This document shows positions 36,162 to 45,994 of a stretch of DNA of 64,000 nt, in pieces. Made by a program: the position numbers and the translations under genes. The stretch is from Mycolicibacterium rutilum. Its GTDB lineage: Bacteria; Actinomycetota; Actinomycetes; Mycobacteriales; Mycobacteriaceae. Within the stretch, counting starts at the first letter, position 1. Each line of letters starts with the position of its first letter. Location of the stretch: positions 2,232,001-2,296,000 of the forward strand of contig NZ_LT629971.1 in assembly GCF_900108565.1 (NCBI RefSeq). Direction: 5' to 3'. The notes under the pieces were generated by a model. It was given only the letters and a program-made list of their open reading frames with translations, did not search any database and was not told the DNA's origin.

Positions 36162-36464
36162 TCACGCGACCTTGACGTCGACCTCGTGGATGCCCGCACC
36201 CGACGGCGCGACGACCGCGTCGCCGTTGCCGTACTTCGACAGCGCGCGCAGCGTCCAGGTGCCCGGCGCGGCGAAGAACCGGAAGTCACCGGTGGCCGAC
36301 GCGACGACCTCGGCGGTGAACTCGTCGGAGCTGTCCAGCAGCCGCACGAACGCGCCACCGACGGCCTGACCGGACCCGTCGACGACGCGACCGGTGATCA
36401 CCGTCTCCTTCTCGAGGTCGACGCTGGCGGGCAACGTCAGTCCTTGCTTAGGTGCAGAGCACAT
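36162..36464 (-). CDS. sseC2: DUF1416 protein SseC
   Basis: 100 aa, exactly the length of M. tuberculosis SseC. MCSAPKQGLTLPASVDLEKE, VITGRVVDGSGQAVGGAFVR and ATGDFRFFAAPGTWTLRAL show a carboxypeptidase-regulatory-like (transthyretin-type) beta-sandwich. It always accompanies the CysA rhodanese and is thought to assist sulfur metabolism; biochemistry is unresolved. ATG 36464 lies one base after the cysA stop, so the pair is coupled. Confidence 0.9.
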   Translation of the reverse strand: MCSAPKQGLTLPASVDLEKETVITGRVVDGSGQAVGGAFVRLLDSSDEFTAEVVASATGDFRFFAAPGTWTLRALSKYGNGDAVVAPSGAGIHEVDVKVA

Positions 36465-36465
36465 A

Positions 36466-37299
36466 TCAACTTCCCAACTCGATCGGGGCCCCCACCAGGG
36501 AGCCGTATTCCGTCCAACTGCCGTCGTAGTTCTTGACGTTCTTGTGTCCCAACAGTTCCTGCAGCACGAACCAGGTGTGCGACGAACGCTCACCGATGCG
36601 GCAGTAGGCGATCGTCTCCTTCTCGCCGTCCAGGCCGGCCTCCGCGTACAGCTTCGCCAGGTCCTCGTCGGACTTGAAGGTGCCGTCGTCGTTGGCCGCC
36701 TTGCTCCACGGAACGTTGATGGCGCCGGGGATATGCCCGGGCCGCTGGCTCTGCTCCTGCGGCAGATGCGCGGGCGCGAGGATCTTGCCGGAGAACTCGT
36801 CGGGGGAGCGCACGTCGACGAGGTTCTTGGTGTTGATCGCGGCGATCACCTCGTCGCGGAACGCGCGGATGCTGTTGTCGGGCGCCTTGGCGGTGTAGCT
36901 GGTCGCCGGGCGCTTCACGACGTCGGTCGACAGCGGGCGGCCGTCGAGTTCCCACTTCTTGCGGCCACCGTCGAGCAGCTTGACGTTCTCGTGGCCGTAC
37001 AGCTTGAAGTACCAGTAGGCGTAGGCGGCGAACCAGTTGTTGTTTCCGCCGTACAGGATCACGGTGTCGTCGTTGGCAATACCCTTGTCCGACAACAGCT
37101 TCGAGAACTGCTGCTGGTCGACGAAGTCGCGCTTGACCTGATCCTGCAGCTCGGTCTTCCAGTCGATGCGGACGGCGCCGGCGATGTGGCCGCCCTCGTA
37201 GGCGCTGGTGTCCTCGTCGACCTCGACGAAGACGGTGTTCGGCGCGTCGAGATTGCTCTCGGCCCAGTCGACTGTGACCAGGACATCGGAGCGTGCCAT
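36466..37299 (-). CDS. cysA2: Thiosulfate sulfurtransferase (rhodanese)
   Basis: 277 aa with two rhodanese domains: an inactive N-terminal half (DVLVTVDWAESNLDAPNTVF) and an active C-terminal half with the persulfide Cys in IAYCRIGERSSHTWF. It transfers sulfane sulfur from thiosulfate to acceptors such as cyanide or thiols. It is the second gene of a DUF4395-cysA-sseC operon preceded by a polycysteine micro-ORF, so expression is probably tied to cysteine status. A GGATCTCC-type ribosome site (AGGAG on the coding strand) precedes ATG 37299. Confidence 0.95.
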   Translation of the reverse strand: MARSDVLVTVDWAESNLDAPNTVFVEVDEDTSAYEGGHIAGAVRIDWKTELQDQVKRDFVDQQQFSKLLSDKGIANDDTVILYGGNNNWFAAYAYWYFKLYGHENVKLLDGGRKKWELDGRPLSTDVVKRPATSYTAKAPDNSIRAFRDEVIAAINTKNLVDVRSPDEFSGKILAPAHLPQEQSQRPGHIPGAINVPWSKAANDDGTFKSDEDLAKLYAEAGLDGEKETIAYCRIGERSSHTWFVLQELLGHKNVKNYDGSWTEYGSLVGAPIELGS

Positions 37300-37335
37300 G
37301 TAGGAGATCCTTTCGGTTGCTTCGAGTTCGAAGTT

Positions 37336-37809
37336 CTATACGGGTGAAGGGGTGGTGATGGTTCGCCGGAAACGCGCGACGAGGGGGTAGATCTGACAGC
37401 CCAGGCAGATGCCGAAGGCCGCGTTGAGGAAGGCCGCCACCAACGCGAGGCCCGCGGCGATCAGGCCGAGCGTCGGGACGCCGAGCGCGAAACCGGCCAT
37501 GCCGACCGTCGCGAAGCCGAATCCGACGAGCTGGGCGAACTTCAGCGGCGGCGTGGGCTCTTTGTCGGTGACGGGGCCCAGTCGCGGCGCGACGAGTTTG
37601 GCGAAGATCAGTCCGTAGGGGTGCTGCCGCGGACCGCGCCACGCGCCGAGGGCGAACACCACAGCCTGGGCGGCGAGCAGCGTGGCGGATACGACGGGGC
37701 TGAGCGGCCACACCAGCAGCGTCGCGACGATCACCGCGGTGGTGACCCACGCGGCGAACCGGGGTCCGCGAACGTCCACCTGGTCAGGTGTCTGGGTCTT
37801 GCTCGACAT
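37336..37809 (-). CDS. DUF4395 membrane protein
   Basis: 157 aa, four hydrophobic segments (VTTAVIVATLLVWPLSPVVS, ATLLAAQAVVFALGAW, GFGFATVGMAGFALGVP, LGLIAAGLALVAAFLNAAFG) and a conserved FGICLGCQIYPL end with two Cys. It is regularly linked to rhodaneses and may move or sense sulfur compounds. ATG 37809 is chosen because AGGAG lies seven bases upstream (37817-37821); the frame extends to 37833. Its leader, downstream of the polycysteine ORF, is the likely site of attenuation. Confidence 0.82.
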   Translation of the reverse strand: MSSKTQTPDQVDVRGPRFAAWVTTAVIVATLLVWPLSPVVSATLLAAQAVVFALGAWRGPRQHPYGLIFAKLVAPRLGPVTDKEPTPPLKFAQLVGFGFATVGMAGFALGVPTLGLIAAGLALVAAFLNAAFGICLGCQIYPLVARFRRTITTPSPV

Positions 37810-37902
37810 GGGCGTGCTCCTGTTGCGTCTCATGGTTGGGGCTGAAAGGGAGCCGGACCGATCGATCCGCTTCCCGAGCGCGGCGCGAAGAAGCGCGGCT
37901 AC

Positions 37903-37995
37903 TCAGCAGCTACAACAACAACAGCAACAACCCGCAACGCGGCACAGATCGACTGCGCGGCGCTTGGTGAGCATCGGCTCGAGGCGGGCGGACAC
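37903..37995 (-). CDS. Polycysteine leaderless micro-ORF, probable cysteine-responsive attenuator
   Basis: 30 aa from GTG 37995 to TGA 37903. The last ten residues before the stop are AGCCCCCCSC (C at 7 of 10). TAAGCT on the minus strand ends seven bases before the GTG, so the mRNA should be leaderless. Micro-ORFs of this kind upstream of the same sulfurtransferase operon have been shown in M. smegmatis to control downstream expression according to cysteine availability, through ribosome pausing and mRNA structure. The distance to the DUF4395 start is 93 bp. The ORF lies 30 bp after the thioredoxin gene. Confidence 0.85.
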   Translation of the reverse strand: MSARLEPMLTKRRAVDLCRVAGCCCCCCSC

Positions 37996-38002
37996 GCGGC
38001 AC

Positions 38003-38008
38003 AGCTTA
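38003..38008 (-). promoter_or_regulatory. -10 hexamer of the sulfurtransferase operon
   Basis: TAAGCT on the minus strand, then seven bases, then GTG 37995; within the gap after thiX. Confidence 0.6.
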
Positions 38009-38024
38009 CCAATCGACAGGGTGA

Positions 38025-38447
38025 TCAAGCCAACAGCGGTTCCAGCGCCGACCGCAGGTCAGCGGCCTTCGGCACGCCGTGGGTGCGGTAGCGCGGTCGG
38101 CCGTCCCGGTCGAAGACGATCGTGGTGGGCAGCGACAGGACCGAAAGCCGCCGGGCCGCCTCCGGATTGGCGTCCATGTCGATCTCGACATGCGCCGTCC
38201 CCGGCAGCTCTTCGCACACCTGGTCCACCACCCGGCGGACCGCCGCGCACGGCCCACACCACTCCGCGGTGAAGTGCAGCACCGTCGGCCCGGTCGCCGA
38301 CAGGCCCAGATCGCTGGTGTCGACGTTCGCGGCGTCCTCGCTGGCCTTGAGCAAACCCGCCCGCAGCGTGATCAGCCGTCCGATCACGTACGCGACCCCC
38401 AGCGCGGCGACGAGCACCGTGATCACCAACACCCACGAGGCAGTCAT
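38025..38447 (-). CDS. thiX: Membrane-anchored thioredoxin-like protein
   Basis: 140 aa. An N-terminal membrane segment (WVLVITVLVAALGVAYVIG) is followed by a thioredoxin domain with FTAEWCGPCAAVRRVV (CGPC active site) and the cis-Pro loop LSLPTTIVF. It matches Rv0816c. By topology the redox domain could be on either face. It is coupled to lmeA by an ATGA overlap and lies upstream of the sulfurtransferase operon on the same strand. Confidence 0.9.
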   Translation of the reverse strand: MTASWVLVITVLVAALGVAYVIGRLITLRAGLLKASEDAANVDTSDLGLSATGPTVLHFTAEWCGPCAAVRRVVDQVCEELPGTAHVEIDMDANPEAARRLSVLSLPTTIVFDRDGRPRYRTHGVPKAADLRSALEPLLA

Positions 38448-39259
38448 GCCTGATTGAACTCACCGAGCGACGCGGTTACTCCCTCGGCGATGCCCTCGAT
38501 GATGATGTCGGACCCGCGCGCGCCCTGCGCCGTCGGCCGTAGGTTGAACGGCAGCTTCTGGCCCGGGATGGTCCCAGAGAACGCGGCCAGCACCGCGTCC
38601 AGCTTGTCCTCGGGCACGTCCTCGTCGGCGGTGCCCGGCCCGGTCAGCACCTCGGTGGCCGTCATCACCAGCGTCGTCTGGTCGGACCCGGCCACCTCGA
38701 GGTCGACGCCGATGCTGACCCGCTCGTCGAAGCCCGCCTTGCGCGGCGTGCCGGTGAACACCACGCCCCGGTTGCTCGAGATCCCCGACTCCGTGGTGCC
38801 GCCGGTGGCGTCGTTGCTCTCCCGCGTCGGCGCCTCGACCAGCAGGTCCGGAATGTCGATGAACCGGCCCAGGTGGGTCGAGTCGATGATGATGCGGCTC
38901 TCGGCCTTGCCGACCGGCAACTTCGCGTCCGGTCCGATCAGCCACGAGGCGTCGGTGAGGTCGATGTCGTGCAGCGTCGCCTCCAATGACACCTTGCCGA
39001 CGACGGGGTGATCGACGCCATTGGCCCGGATCTCGATCTCGTCGTAACGGCGGTCCGCGGCCTGCGTGCTGAACGGGAACCCGAGGATCGCCACCGACGG
39101 GTCATGCTGCAGGTCGGCGGCCGTGCGCACGCTCCTGGCCAGCCGATATTCGGCGTAGATCGCCCCGCCGAAGTCGGCGCCGACCGCCCCGAGGACCACG
39201 ATGGCGGCGACCGCCACAGCACCGATCAGCAGCTTGCGCACCCGCACATTCTTGCCCAC
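38444..39259 (-). CDS. lmeA: LmeA-like DUF2993 protein, lipomannan elongation factor
   Basis: 271 aa. A signal-anchor (LLIGAVAVAAIVVLGAVGAD) precedes a DUF2993 domain with VAILGFPFSTQAADRRYDEIEIRANGV split over two strands and LPFNLRPTAQGARGSDIII near the end. The M. tuberculosis counterpart Rv0817c (LmeA) is a periplasmic protein needed for full mannan chain length of lipomannan/lipoarabinomannan. It is the first gene of a two-gene unit with thiX and divergent from glnR. Confidence 0.85.
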   Translation of the reverse strand: MGKNVRVRKLLIGAVAVAAIVVLGAVGADFGGAIYAEYRLARSVRTAADLQHDPSVAILGFPFSTQAADRRYDEIEIRANGVDHPVVGKVSLEATLHDIDLTDASWLIGPDAKLPVGKAESRIIIDSTHLGRFIDIPDLLVEAPTRESNDATGGTTESGISSNRGVVFTGTPRKAGFDERVSIGVDLEVAGSDQTTLVMTATEVLTGPGTADEDVPEDKLDAVLAAFSGTIPGQKLPFNLRPTAQGARGSDIIIEGIAEGVTASLGEFNQA

Positions 39260-39419
39260 CGCGAGGCGATCGATCGGTTCGGCTCAGCTAATCAGCAGGT
39301 GGCGCGCTATCGTTAGTGAACTGTCGGCCGAGTAACGGCCGTATGTCGAGCAGGAATCTGGGAAGTCACCGACCGACACCGTTGTCCAGGCGAGGTCCCT
39401 ATGGCTGTTGGAGGGCCAG

Positions 39420-41098
<1,679 letters not shown>

Positions 41099-41128
41099 CT
41101 GGGGAACCCCGCACAAGCGGCTGAACGT

Positions 41129-41146
41129 GTTCACCGGGCGTTCACT
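41129..41146 (+). promoter_or_regulatory. PHO-box-like direct repeat upstream of pstS
   Basis: GTTCACC at 41129 and GTTCACT at 41140 form a direct repeat of 11-bp period, the pattern bound by actinobacterial PhoP/RegX3 phosphate regulators. It is 76 bp before the pstS start. Confidence 0.7.
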
Positions 41147-41221
41147 TCGCGTCCGAGAACCGTCCACCACGGCCGCATACGTTGCCGGAGAGTTCAAAGC
41201 CGTCAATGGAAAGTGGGATTC

Positions 41222-42334
41222 GTGAAGCTCAACTTCGGCAAGACGCTCGGCATCTCGGTGACCGCGGTCGCGGCACTGACCCTGTCGGCGTGCGGCAGCG
41301 ACAACAACGCCGGTGCCCCCGCGACGAGTGGCACCGGATCGGCATCCGCGGCCGAGTGTGGCGGAAAGAACTCCGTCACCGCCGAGGGTTCGACCGCGCA
41401 GCAGAACGCGATCGCCGAGTTCAACAAGGTGTGGTCCCAGCTGTGCTCGGGCAAGAACCTGTCGTACAACCCCACCGGCTCGGGCGCGGGCCGCGAGCAG
41501 TTCATCGCCAAGCAGGTCGACTTCGCCGGATCCGACTCCGCGCTCAAGGGTGATCAGCTGCAGCAGGCCGCCGAGCGTTGCGGCGGCAACCCCGCGTGGA
41601 ACCTGCCGCTGGTGTTCGGCCCGGTGGCGCTGGCCTACAACATCGACGGCGTCGACAAGCTGGTCGTGAACGCCGACGTGCTCGCCAAGATCTTCTCCGG
41701 CCAGATCACGAAGTGGAACGACCCGGCGCTCGCGGCGCTCAACGCCGGCACCAACCTGCCCGATGCCGACATCACGCCGATCTACCGTTCGGATTCCTCG
41801 GGCACCACCGACAACTTCCAGAAGTACCTCGCCGCGGCGGCTCCGCAGAGCTGGACCAAGGGCGACGGCAGCGAGTTCCAGGGCGGTGCCGGTGAGGGCG
41901 CCCAGAAGTCGGCAGGCGTCGTGCAGGCCGTGCAGGCCACCGCCGGTTCGATCGGATACGTCGAGAAGGGCTTCGCCGAGCAGGCCGGCATCCCGTTCGC
42001 CCAAATCGACAGTGGCGCAGGCGCAGTCGAGCTGACCGACGACTCGGCCAAGAAGGCGATCGACGCCGCGCAGTTCGCGGCCGAGGGCAACGACCTCACC
42101 CTCGACCTGAACTCGCTGTACGCCACCAAGGAGCCCGGCGCCTACCCGCTGGTGCTCGCCACCTACGAGATCGTGTGCTCGAAGGGCTACGACCCCGACA
42201 CCGCCGCGGCGGTCAAGTCGTTCCTGACGGTGGCCGCCAACGAGGGCCAGCAGAACCTGTCGCCCGCGGGTTACGTGCCGCTGCCGGACCGGTTCAAGGA
42301 ACGGCTGCTCACCTCCGTCGAAGCGATCGCCTAG
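41222..42334 (+). CDS. pstS: Phosphate-binding lipoprotein PstS
   Basis: 370 aa from GTG 41222 (GTG 41213 also in frame). The lipobox is LTLSACGSD. Phosphate-binding motifs are VTAEGSTAQQNAI, GSGAGREQFIAKQVDFAGSD split over two stretches, and YRSDSSGTTDNFQKYL. It captures inorganic phosphate outside the membrane and delivers it to PstC/PstA. It is the first gene of pstSCAB, preceded by a PHO-box-like repeat. Confidence 0.96.
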   Translation: MKLNFGKTLGISVTAVAALTLSACGSDNNAGAPATSGTGSASAAECGGKNSVTAEGSTAQQNAIAEFNKVWSQLCSGKNLSYNPTGSGAGREQFIAKQVDFAGSDSALKGDQLQQAAERCGGNPAWNLPLVFGPVALAYNIDGVDKLVVNADVLAKIFSGQITKWNDPALAALNAGTNLPDADITPIYRSDSSGTTDNFQKYLAAAAPQSWTKGDGSEFQGGAGEGAQKSAGVVQAVQATAGSIGYVEKGFAEQAGIPFAQIDSGAGAVELTDDSAKKAIDAAQFAAEGNDLTLDLNSLYATKEPGAYPLVLATYEIVCSKGYDPDTAAAVKSFLTVAANEGQQNLSPAGYVPLPDRFKERLLTSVEAIA

Positions 42335-42382
42335 TTTCGTGGCGCACCGGCGGGGATACGGTGAGGATGGGTGCTGGGACCG

Positions 42383-43426
42383 ATGACCGATAGGCTTCAC
42401 GTGACAATCCCTAATCCGGCCGACGCGGGATCCGGTGAAGCGCTTGCTTCACCTTTCCCGGAGCCGACGCCGATCTCCACCGACCCGTCGAGGAACGCCA
42501 CAGAGCGCCCCGGCGACCGGATCTTCCGCGGACTGGCCCAGGGTTCGGGCATCTTCGTCGTCGCGTTGATCGTGGCGATCGGGGCGTTCCTGTTGTGGCG
42601 GGCCATCCCCGCACTGGCGCGCAACGAGGAGAACTTCTTCCTCTACGGCGGCAACTGGGTCACCACCGACACGTCGGCGATGCACTTCGGCATCTTCGAC
42701 CTGTTGCAGGTGACGGTGTTCGTGTCGGTGTTCGCGCTCGTCCTCGCCATGCCGGTGGCGTTGGGCATCGCGATCTTTCTGACGCAGTACGCACCGCGCC
42801 GGGTCGCCGGTCCGCTGGCGTACATGGTGGACCTGCTGGCGGCCGTGCCGTCGATCATCTACGGCGTGTGGGGCCTGTATGTGCTGGCTCCGGTGCTCAA
42901 ACCGGTTGCGTTGTGGCTGAACCAGAACCTGGGCTGGCTATTCCTGTTCGAGACCGGCACCGCCTCGGTGGCCGGCGGCGGCACCATCTTCACCGCGGGC
43001 ATCGTGCTGGCGGTGATGATCCTGCCGATCATCACCGCGGTCACCCGCGAGGTGTTCGTGCAGACGCCGCGCGGCCAGGTGGAGGCGGCGCTGGCGCTGG
43101 GTGCGACCCGCTGGGAGGTGGTGCGCACCACCGTGTTGCCGTTCGGCATGTCGGGTTACATCAGCGGCGCGATGCTCGGCCTCGGCCGCGCGCTCGGTGA
43201 GACGATCGCGCTGCTGATCATCCTGCGCGGCACCCAGCAGGCGTTCGGGTGGTCGCTGTTCGACGGCGGCTACACCTTTGCGAGCCTGATCGCCGCCACC
43301 GCAAGCGAATTCAACGATCAGTTCAAGGCGGGCGCGTACATCGCTGCGGGTCTGGTGCTGTTCATCCTGACGTTCGTGGTGAACTCGCTGGCGCGTGCGG
43401 CGGTCGCCGGGAAGAGTGCGAAATGA
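42383..43426 (+). CDS. pstC: Phosphate ABC transporter permease PstC
   Basis: 347 aa from ATG 42383 (GTG 42371 alternative). Six membrane segments are apparent after a ~45-residue Pro/Ser-rich cytosolic leader. LAYMVDLLAAVPSIIYGVWG and the EAALALGATRWEVVRTTVLP coupling loop are typical of PstC. It forms the channel with PstA. The stop overlaps the pstA ATG by 4 bp. Confidence 0.95.
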   Translation: MTDRLHVTIPNPADAGSGEALASPFPEPTPISTDPSRNATERPGDRIFRGLAQGSGIFVVALIVAIGAFLLWRAIPALARNEENFFLYGGNWVTTDTSAMHFGIFDLLQVTVFVSVFALVLAMPVALGIAIFLTQYAPRRVAGPLAYMVDLLAAVPSIIYGVWGLYVLAPVLKPVALWLNQNLGWLFLFETGTASVAGGGTIFTAGIVLAVMILPIITAVTREVFVQTPRGQVEAALALGATRWEVVRTTVLPFGMSGYISGAMLGLGRALGETIALLIILRGTQQAFGWSLFDGGYTFASLIAATASEFNDQFKAGAYIAAGLVLFILTFVVNSLARAAVAGKSAK

Positions 43427-44337
43427 CGTCGACGCTGGACCGTCCGGTCAAGGCCACCACCTTCCAGGGCGTGAGCCTGCGGCGCAAGGTCACCAACAAC
43501 GTCGCCACGGTGCTGGTCACGCTGTCGGTGCTCATCGCGCTGATCCCGCTGCTGTGGGTGCTGTATTCGGTGATCGCCAAGGGCTTCTCGGCGTTGACGT
43601 CGCCGGTGTGGTTCACCAATTCGCAGGCGGGGATGACGGCCTTCGCGGCCGGCGGCGGGGTGTACCACGCGATCATCGGCACGCTGCTGCAAGGCCTGGT
43701 GTGCGCGATCATCTCGATTCCCATCGGCGTGTTCGTCGGTATCTATCTCGTGGAGTACGGCGGCGGCACGCGACTGGGCAAGCTGACCACCTTCATGGTC
43801 GACATCCTCACCGGTGTGCCCTCGATCGTGGCCGCGCTGTTCATCTATGCGCTGTGGGTGGCGACGTTCGGTTTCCCGCGGTCGGGTTTCGCGGTGTCCC
43901 TGTCGCTGGTGCTGCTGATGATCCCGGTGATCGTCCGTGCCACCGAGGAGATGCTGCGCATCGTCCCGATGGATCTGCGCGAAGCCAGTTATGCACTCGG
44001 CGTGCCGAAGTGGAAGACGATCGCGCGCATCGTGATTCCGACCGCGCTGTCGGGCATCGTCACCGGGATCATGCTGGCGCTGGCCCGCGTGATGGGTGAG
44101 ACCGCGCCGCTGCTGATCCTCGTCGGCTACTCGCAGGCGATGAACTTCGACATGTTCGACGGCTTCATGGGATCGCTGCCCGGCATGATGTACGACCAGA
44201 CGTCCGCCGGCGCGGGCGCCAATCCTGTTCCCACGGACCGGCTCTGGGGCGCCGCCCTCACCCTGATCCTGTTGATCGCCCTGCTGAACATCGGCGCGCG
44301 GCTACTCGCCAAGATCTTCGCGCCCAGAAAGGTTTAG
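43423..44337 (+). CDS. pstA: Phosphate ABC transporter permease PstA
   Basis: 304 aa, six membrane segments. LTTFMVDILTGVPSIVAALF and REASYALGVPKWKTIARIVI (coupling loop) identify PstA. The frame is open further upstream within pstC, but ATG 43423 is coupled to the pstC stop. It ends 9 bp before pstB with GGAG as ribosome site. Confidence 0.95.
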   Translation: MTSTLDRPVKATTFQGVSLRRKVTNNVATVLVTLSVLIALIPLLWVLYSVIAKGFSALTSPVWFTNSQAGMTAFAAGGGVYHAIIGTLLQGLVCAIISIPIGVFVGIYLVEYGGGTRLGKLTTFMVDILTGVPSIVAALFIYALWVATFGFPRSGFAVSLSLVLLMIPVIVRATEEMLRIVPMDLREASYALGVPKWKTIARIVIPTALSGIVTGIMLALARVMGETAPLLILVGYSQAMNFDMFDGFMGSLPGMMYDQTSAGAGANPVPTDRLWGAALTLILLIALLNIGARLLAKIFAPRKV

Positions 44338-44346
44338 GAGCCTGCC

Positions 44347-45123
44347 ATGGCCAAACGGCTGGACCTCAAAGACGTCAACATCTACTACGGCTCGTTCCAC
44401 GCGGTCGCCGACGTGTCCGTCGCCGTGCCGCCGCGCATGGTGACGGCCTTCATCGGGCCGTCCGGCTGCGGGAAGTCGACGGTGTTGCGCACCCTCAACC
44501 GCATGCACGAGGTGATCCCCGGCGCCCGCGTCGAAGGCTCGGTGTTGCTCGACGGTGAGGACATCTACGCGGCCGGGGTGGACCCGGTCGCGGTGCGCAA
44601 GACTATCGGCATGGTGTTCCAGCGCCCGAACCCCTTCCCCACCATGTCCATTCGTGACAATGTCGTCGCCGGACTGAAGTTGCAGGGCGTGCGCAACAAG
44701 AAGACCCTCGACGAGGTCGCCGAGCGGTCCCTGCGCGGTGCGAACCTGTGGAACGAGGTCAAGGACCGGCTCGACAAGCCCGGCGGCGGGCTCTCCGGCG
44801 GTCAGCAGCAGCGGTTGTGCATCGCCCGCGCGATCGCCGTGCAACCCGACGTGCTGCTGATGGACGAGCCGTGTTCGGCGCTCGACCCCATTTCGACGCT
44901 GGCCATCGAGGACCTGATCTCCGAGCTCAAACAGGAGTTCACGATCGTCATCGTCACTCACAACATGCAGCAGGCCGCGCGGGTCAGCGACCAGACCGCG
45001 TTCTTCAACCTGGAGGCCACCGGCAAACCGGGCCGGCTCATCGAGATCGACGACACCGAGAAGATCTTCTCCAACCCCAGCCAGAAGGCGACCGAGGACT
45101 ACATCTCCGGCCGCTTCGGCTGA
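44347..45123 (+). CDS. pstB: Phosphate ABC transporter ATPase PstB/PhoT
   Basis: 258 aa. Walker A is GPSGCGKST, the signature [14 protein letters not shown] and Walker [13 protein letters not shown]; the switch His is in [12 protein letters not shown]. It powers phosphate import. It corresponds to PhoT/Rv0820. It is the last gene of the operon and is followed by a strong hairpin and the convergent phoU. Confidence 0.97.
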   Translation: MAKRLDLKDVNIYYGSFHAVADVSVAVPPRMVTAFIGPSGCGKSTVLRTLNRMHEVIPGARVEGSVLLDGEDIYAAGVDPVAVRKTIGMVFQRPNPFPTMSIRDNVVAGLKLQGVRNKKTLDEVAERSLRGANLWNEVKDRLDKPGGGLSGGQQQRLCIARAIAVQPDVLLMDEPCSALDPISTLAIEDLISELKQEFTIVIVTHNMQQAARVSDQTAFFNLEATGKPGRLIEIDDTEKIFSNPSQKATEDYISGRFG

Positions 45124-45139
45124 GCAGTTATCCGGCGAC

Positions 45140-45189
45140 CAGACGCAAAGTGCCCCGATTTCGCCGGAAATCGGGGCACTTTGCGTCTG
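45140..45189. terminator. Bidirectional hairpin between pstB and phoU
   Basis: A 22-bp perfect stem (CAGACGCAAAGTGCCCCGAT begins the left arm, 45140-45161) with a 6-base loop and right arm 45168-45189. It lies between convergent genes, so it may terminate both. Similar intergenic stems with CAGACGCAAA ends are, from memory, frequent in mycobacteria. Confidence 0.65.
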
Positions 45190-45232
45190 CTCGCGCGTGG
45201 GTCAGCGCGCGTCTGCTCGCGCGTGGGTCAGC
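45183..45232. repeat. 26-bp-period tandem duplication at the phoU stop
   Basis: GCGTCTGCTCGCGCGTGGGT (first 20 of 24 identical bases) occurs at 45183-45206 and again at 45209-45232. The second copy contains the phoU stop codon and the first overlaps the hairpin arm, suggesting a slippage event that duplicated the 3' end. Confidence 0.65.
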
Positions 45233-45896
45233 GTGCGGCGGGGATGTCGTCCTCGTCGGGGTGCTTGCCGGTGACCTGGAAGATCACCCGGCGGGCCACC
45301 TCGACCGCGTGGTCGGCGAATCGCTCGTAGAACCGGCCGAGCAGGGTCACATCGACCGCGGCGGCCACGCCGTGCTTCCATTCGCGGTCCATCAGCACCG
45401 TGAACAGGTGCCGGTGCAGGTCGTCCATCGCATCGTCCTCTTCACCGATGCGGGCGGCCTTCTCTGGGTCGCGGGTGACCAGCACCTCCTGGGCGCTGTT
45501 GCCGAGTTCGACTGCGAGACGGCCCATTTCGGCGAAGTATCCGTTCACCTCTTCGGGCAGCGCGTGCTGCGGGTGCCGGCGCCGGGCGATCTTGGCGACG
45601 TGCAGGGCCAGCGCGCCCATCCGGTCGACGTCGGCGACGATCTGGATCGAGCTCACGATCGCGCGCAGATCCCCAGCGACCGGTGCCTGCAGCGCCAGCA
45701 GCACGAACGCGGCCTCCTCGGCGCGGGCGCTCATCCCGGCGATCTGCTCATGGTCGGTGATGACCTGCTCGGCCAGCACGAGGTCCGCCTGCAGCAGGGC
45801 CTGGGTGGCACGCTCCATCGCCGCACCCGCCAAGCCGCACATCTCGCCCAGCCGGCTGGTCAGGTCCTCCAACTGCTCGTGGTACGCGGAACGCAT
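45228..45896 (-). CDS. phoU: Phosphate signalling protein PhoU (PhoY2-like)
   Basis: 222 aa from ATG 45896 (the frame extends to 45965). Two three-helix PhoU bundles are present with metal-site motifs: [27 protein letters not shown] (split) in the first and [18 protein letters not shown] in the second. It relays transporter status to the SenX3-RegX3 system and restrains the phosphate-starvation response; PhoY2/Rv0821c is linked to persister formation. A PHO-box-like repeat precedes it. Confidence 0.94.
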   Translation of the reverse strand: MRSAYHEQLEDLTSRLGEMCGLAGAAMERATQALLQADLVLAEQVITDHEQIAGMSARAEEAAFVLLALQAPVAGDLRAIVSSIQIVADVDRMGALALHVAKIARRRHPQHALPEEVNGYFAEMGRLAVELGNSAQEVLVTRDPEKAARIGEEDDAMDDLHRHLFTVLMDREWKHGVAAAVDVTLLGRFYERFADHAVEVARRVIFQVTGKHPDEDDIPAAR

Positions 45897-45942
45897 GCCC
45901 TCAAGCCTACGGACATTCCTGTTGAAATGGCATGAGCGCGCC

Positions 45943-45960
45943 GGTGAACGAAAGGTGAAT
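45943..45960 (-). promoter_or_regulatory. PHO-box-like direct repeat upstream of phoU
   Basis: On the minus strand ATTCACC and GTTCACC are spaced by 11 bp, the same geometry as the site before pstS. It lies 47 bp before the phoU start. Confidence 0.6.
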
Positions 45961-45994
45961 GCCACCTGGCCATACGCAGGTGAAACGCCTCAGA

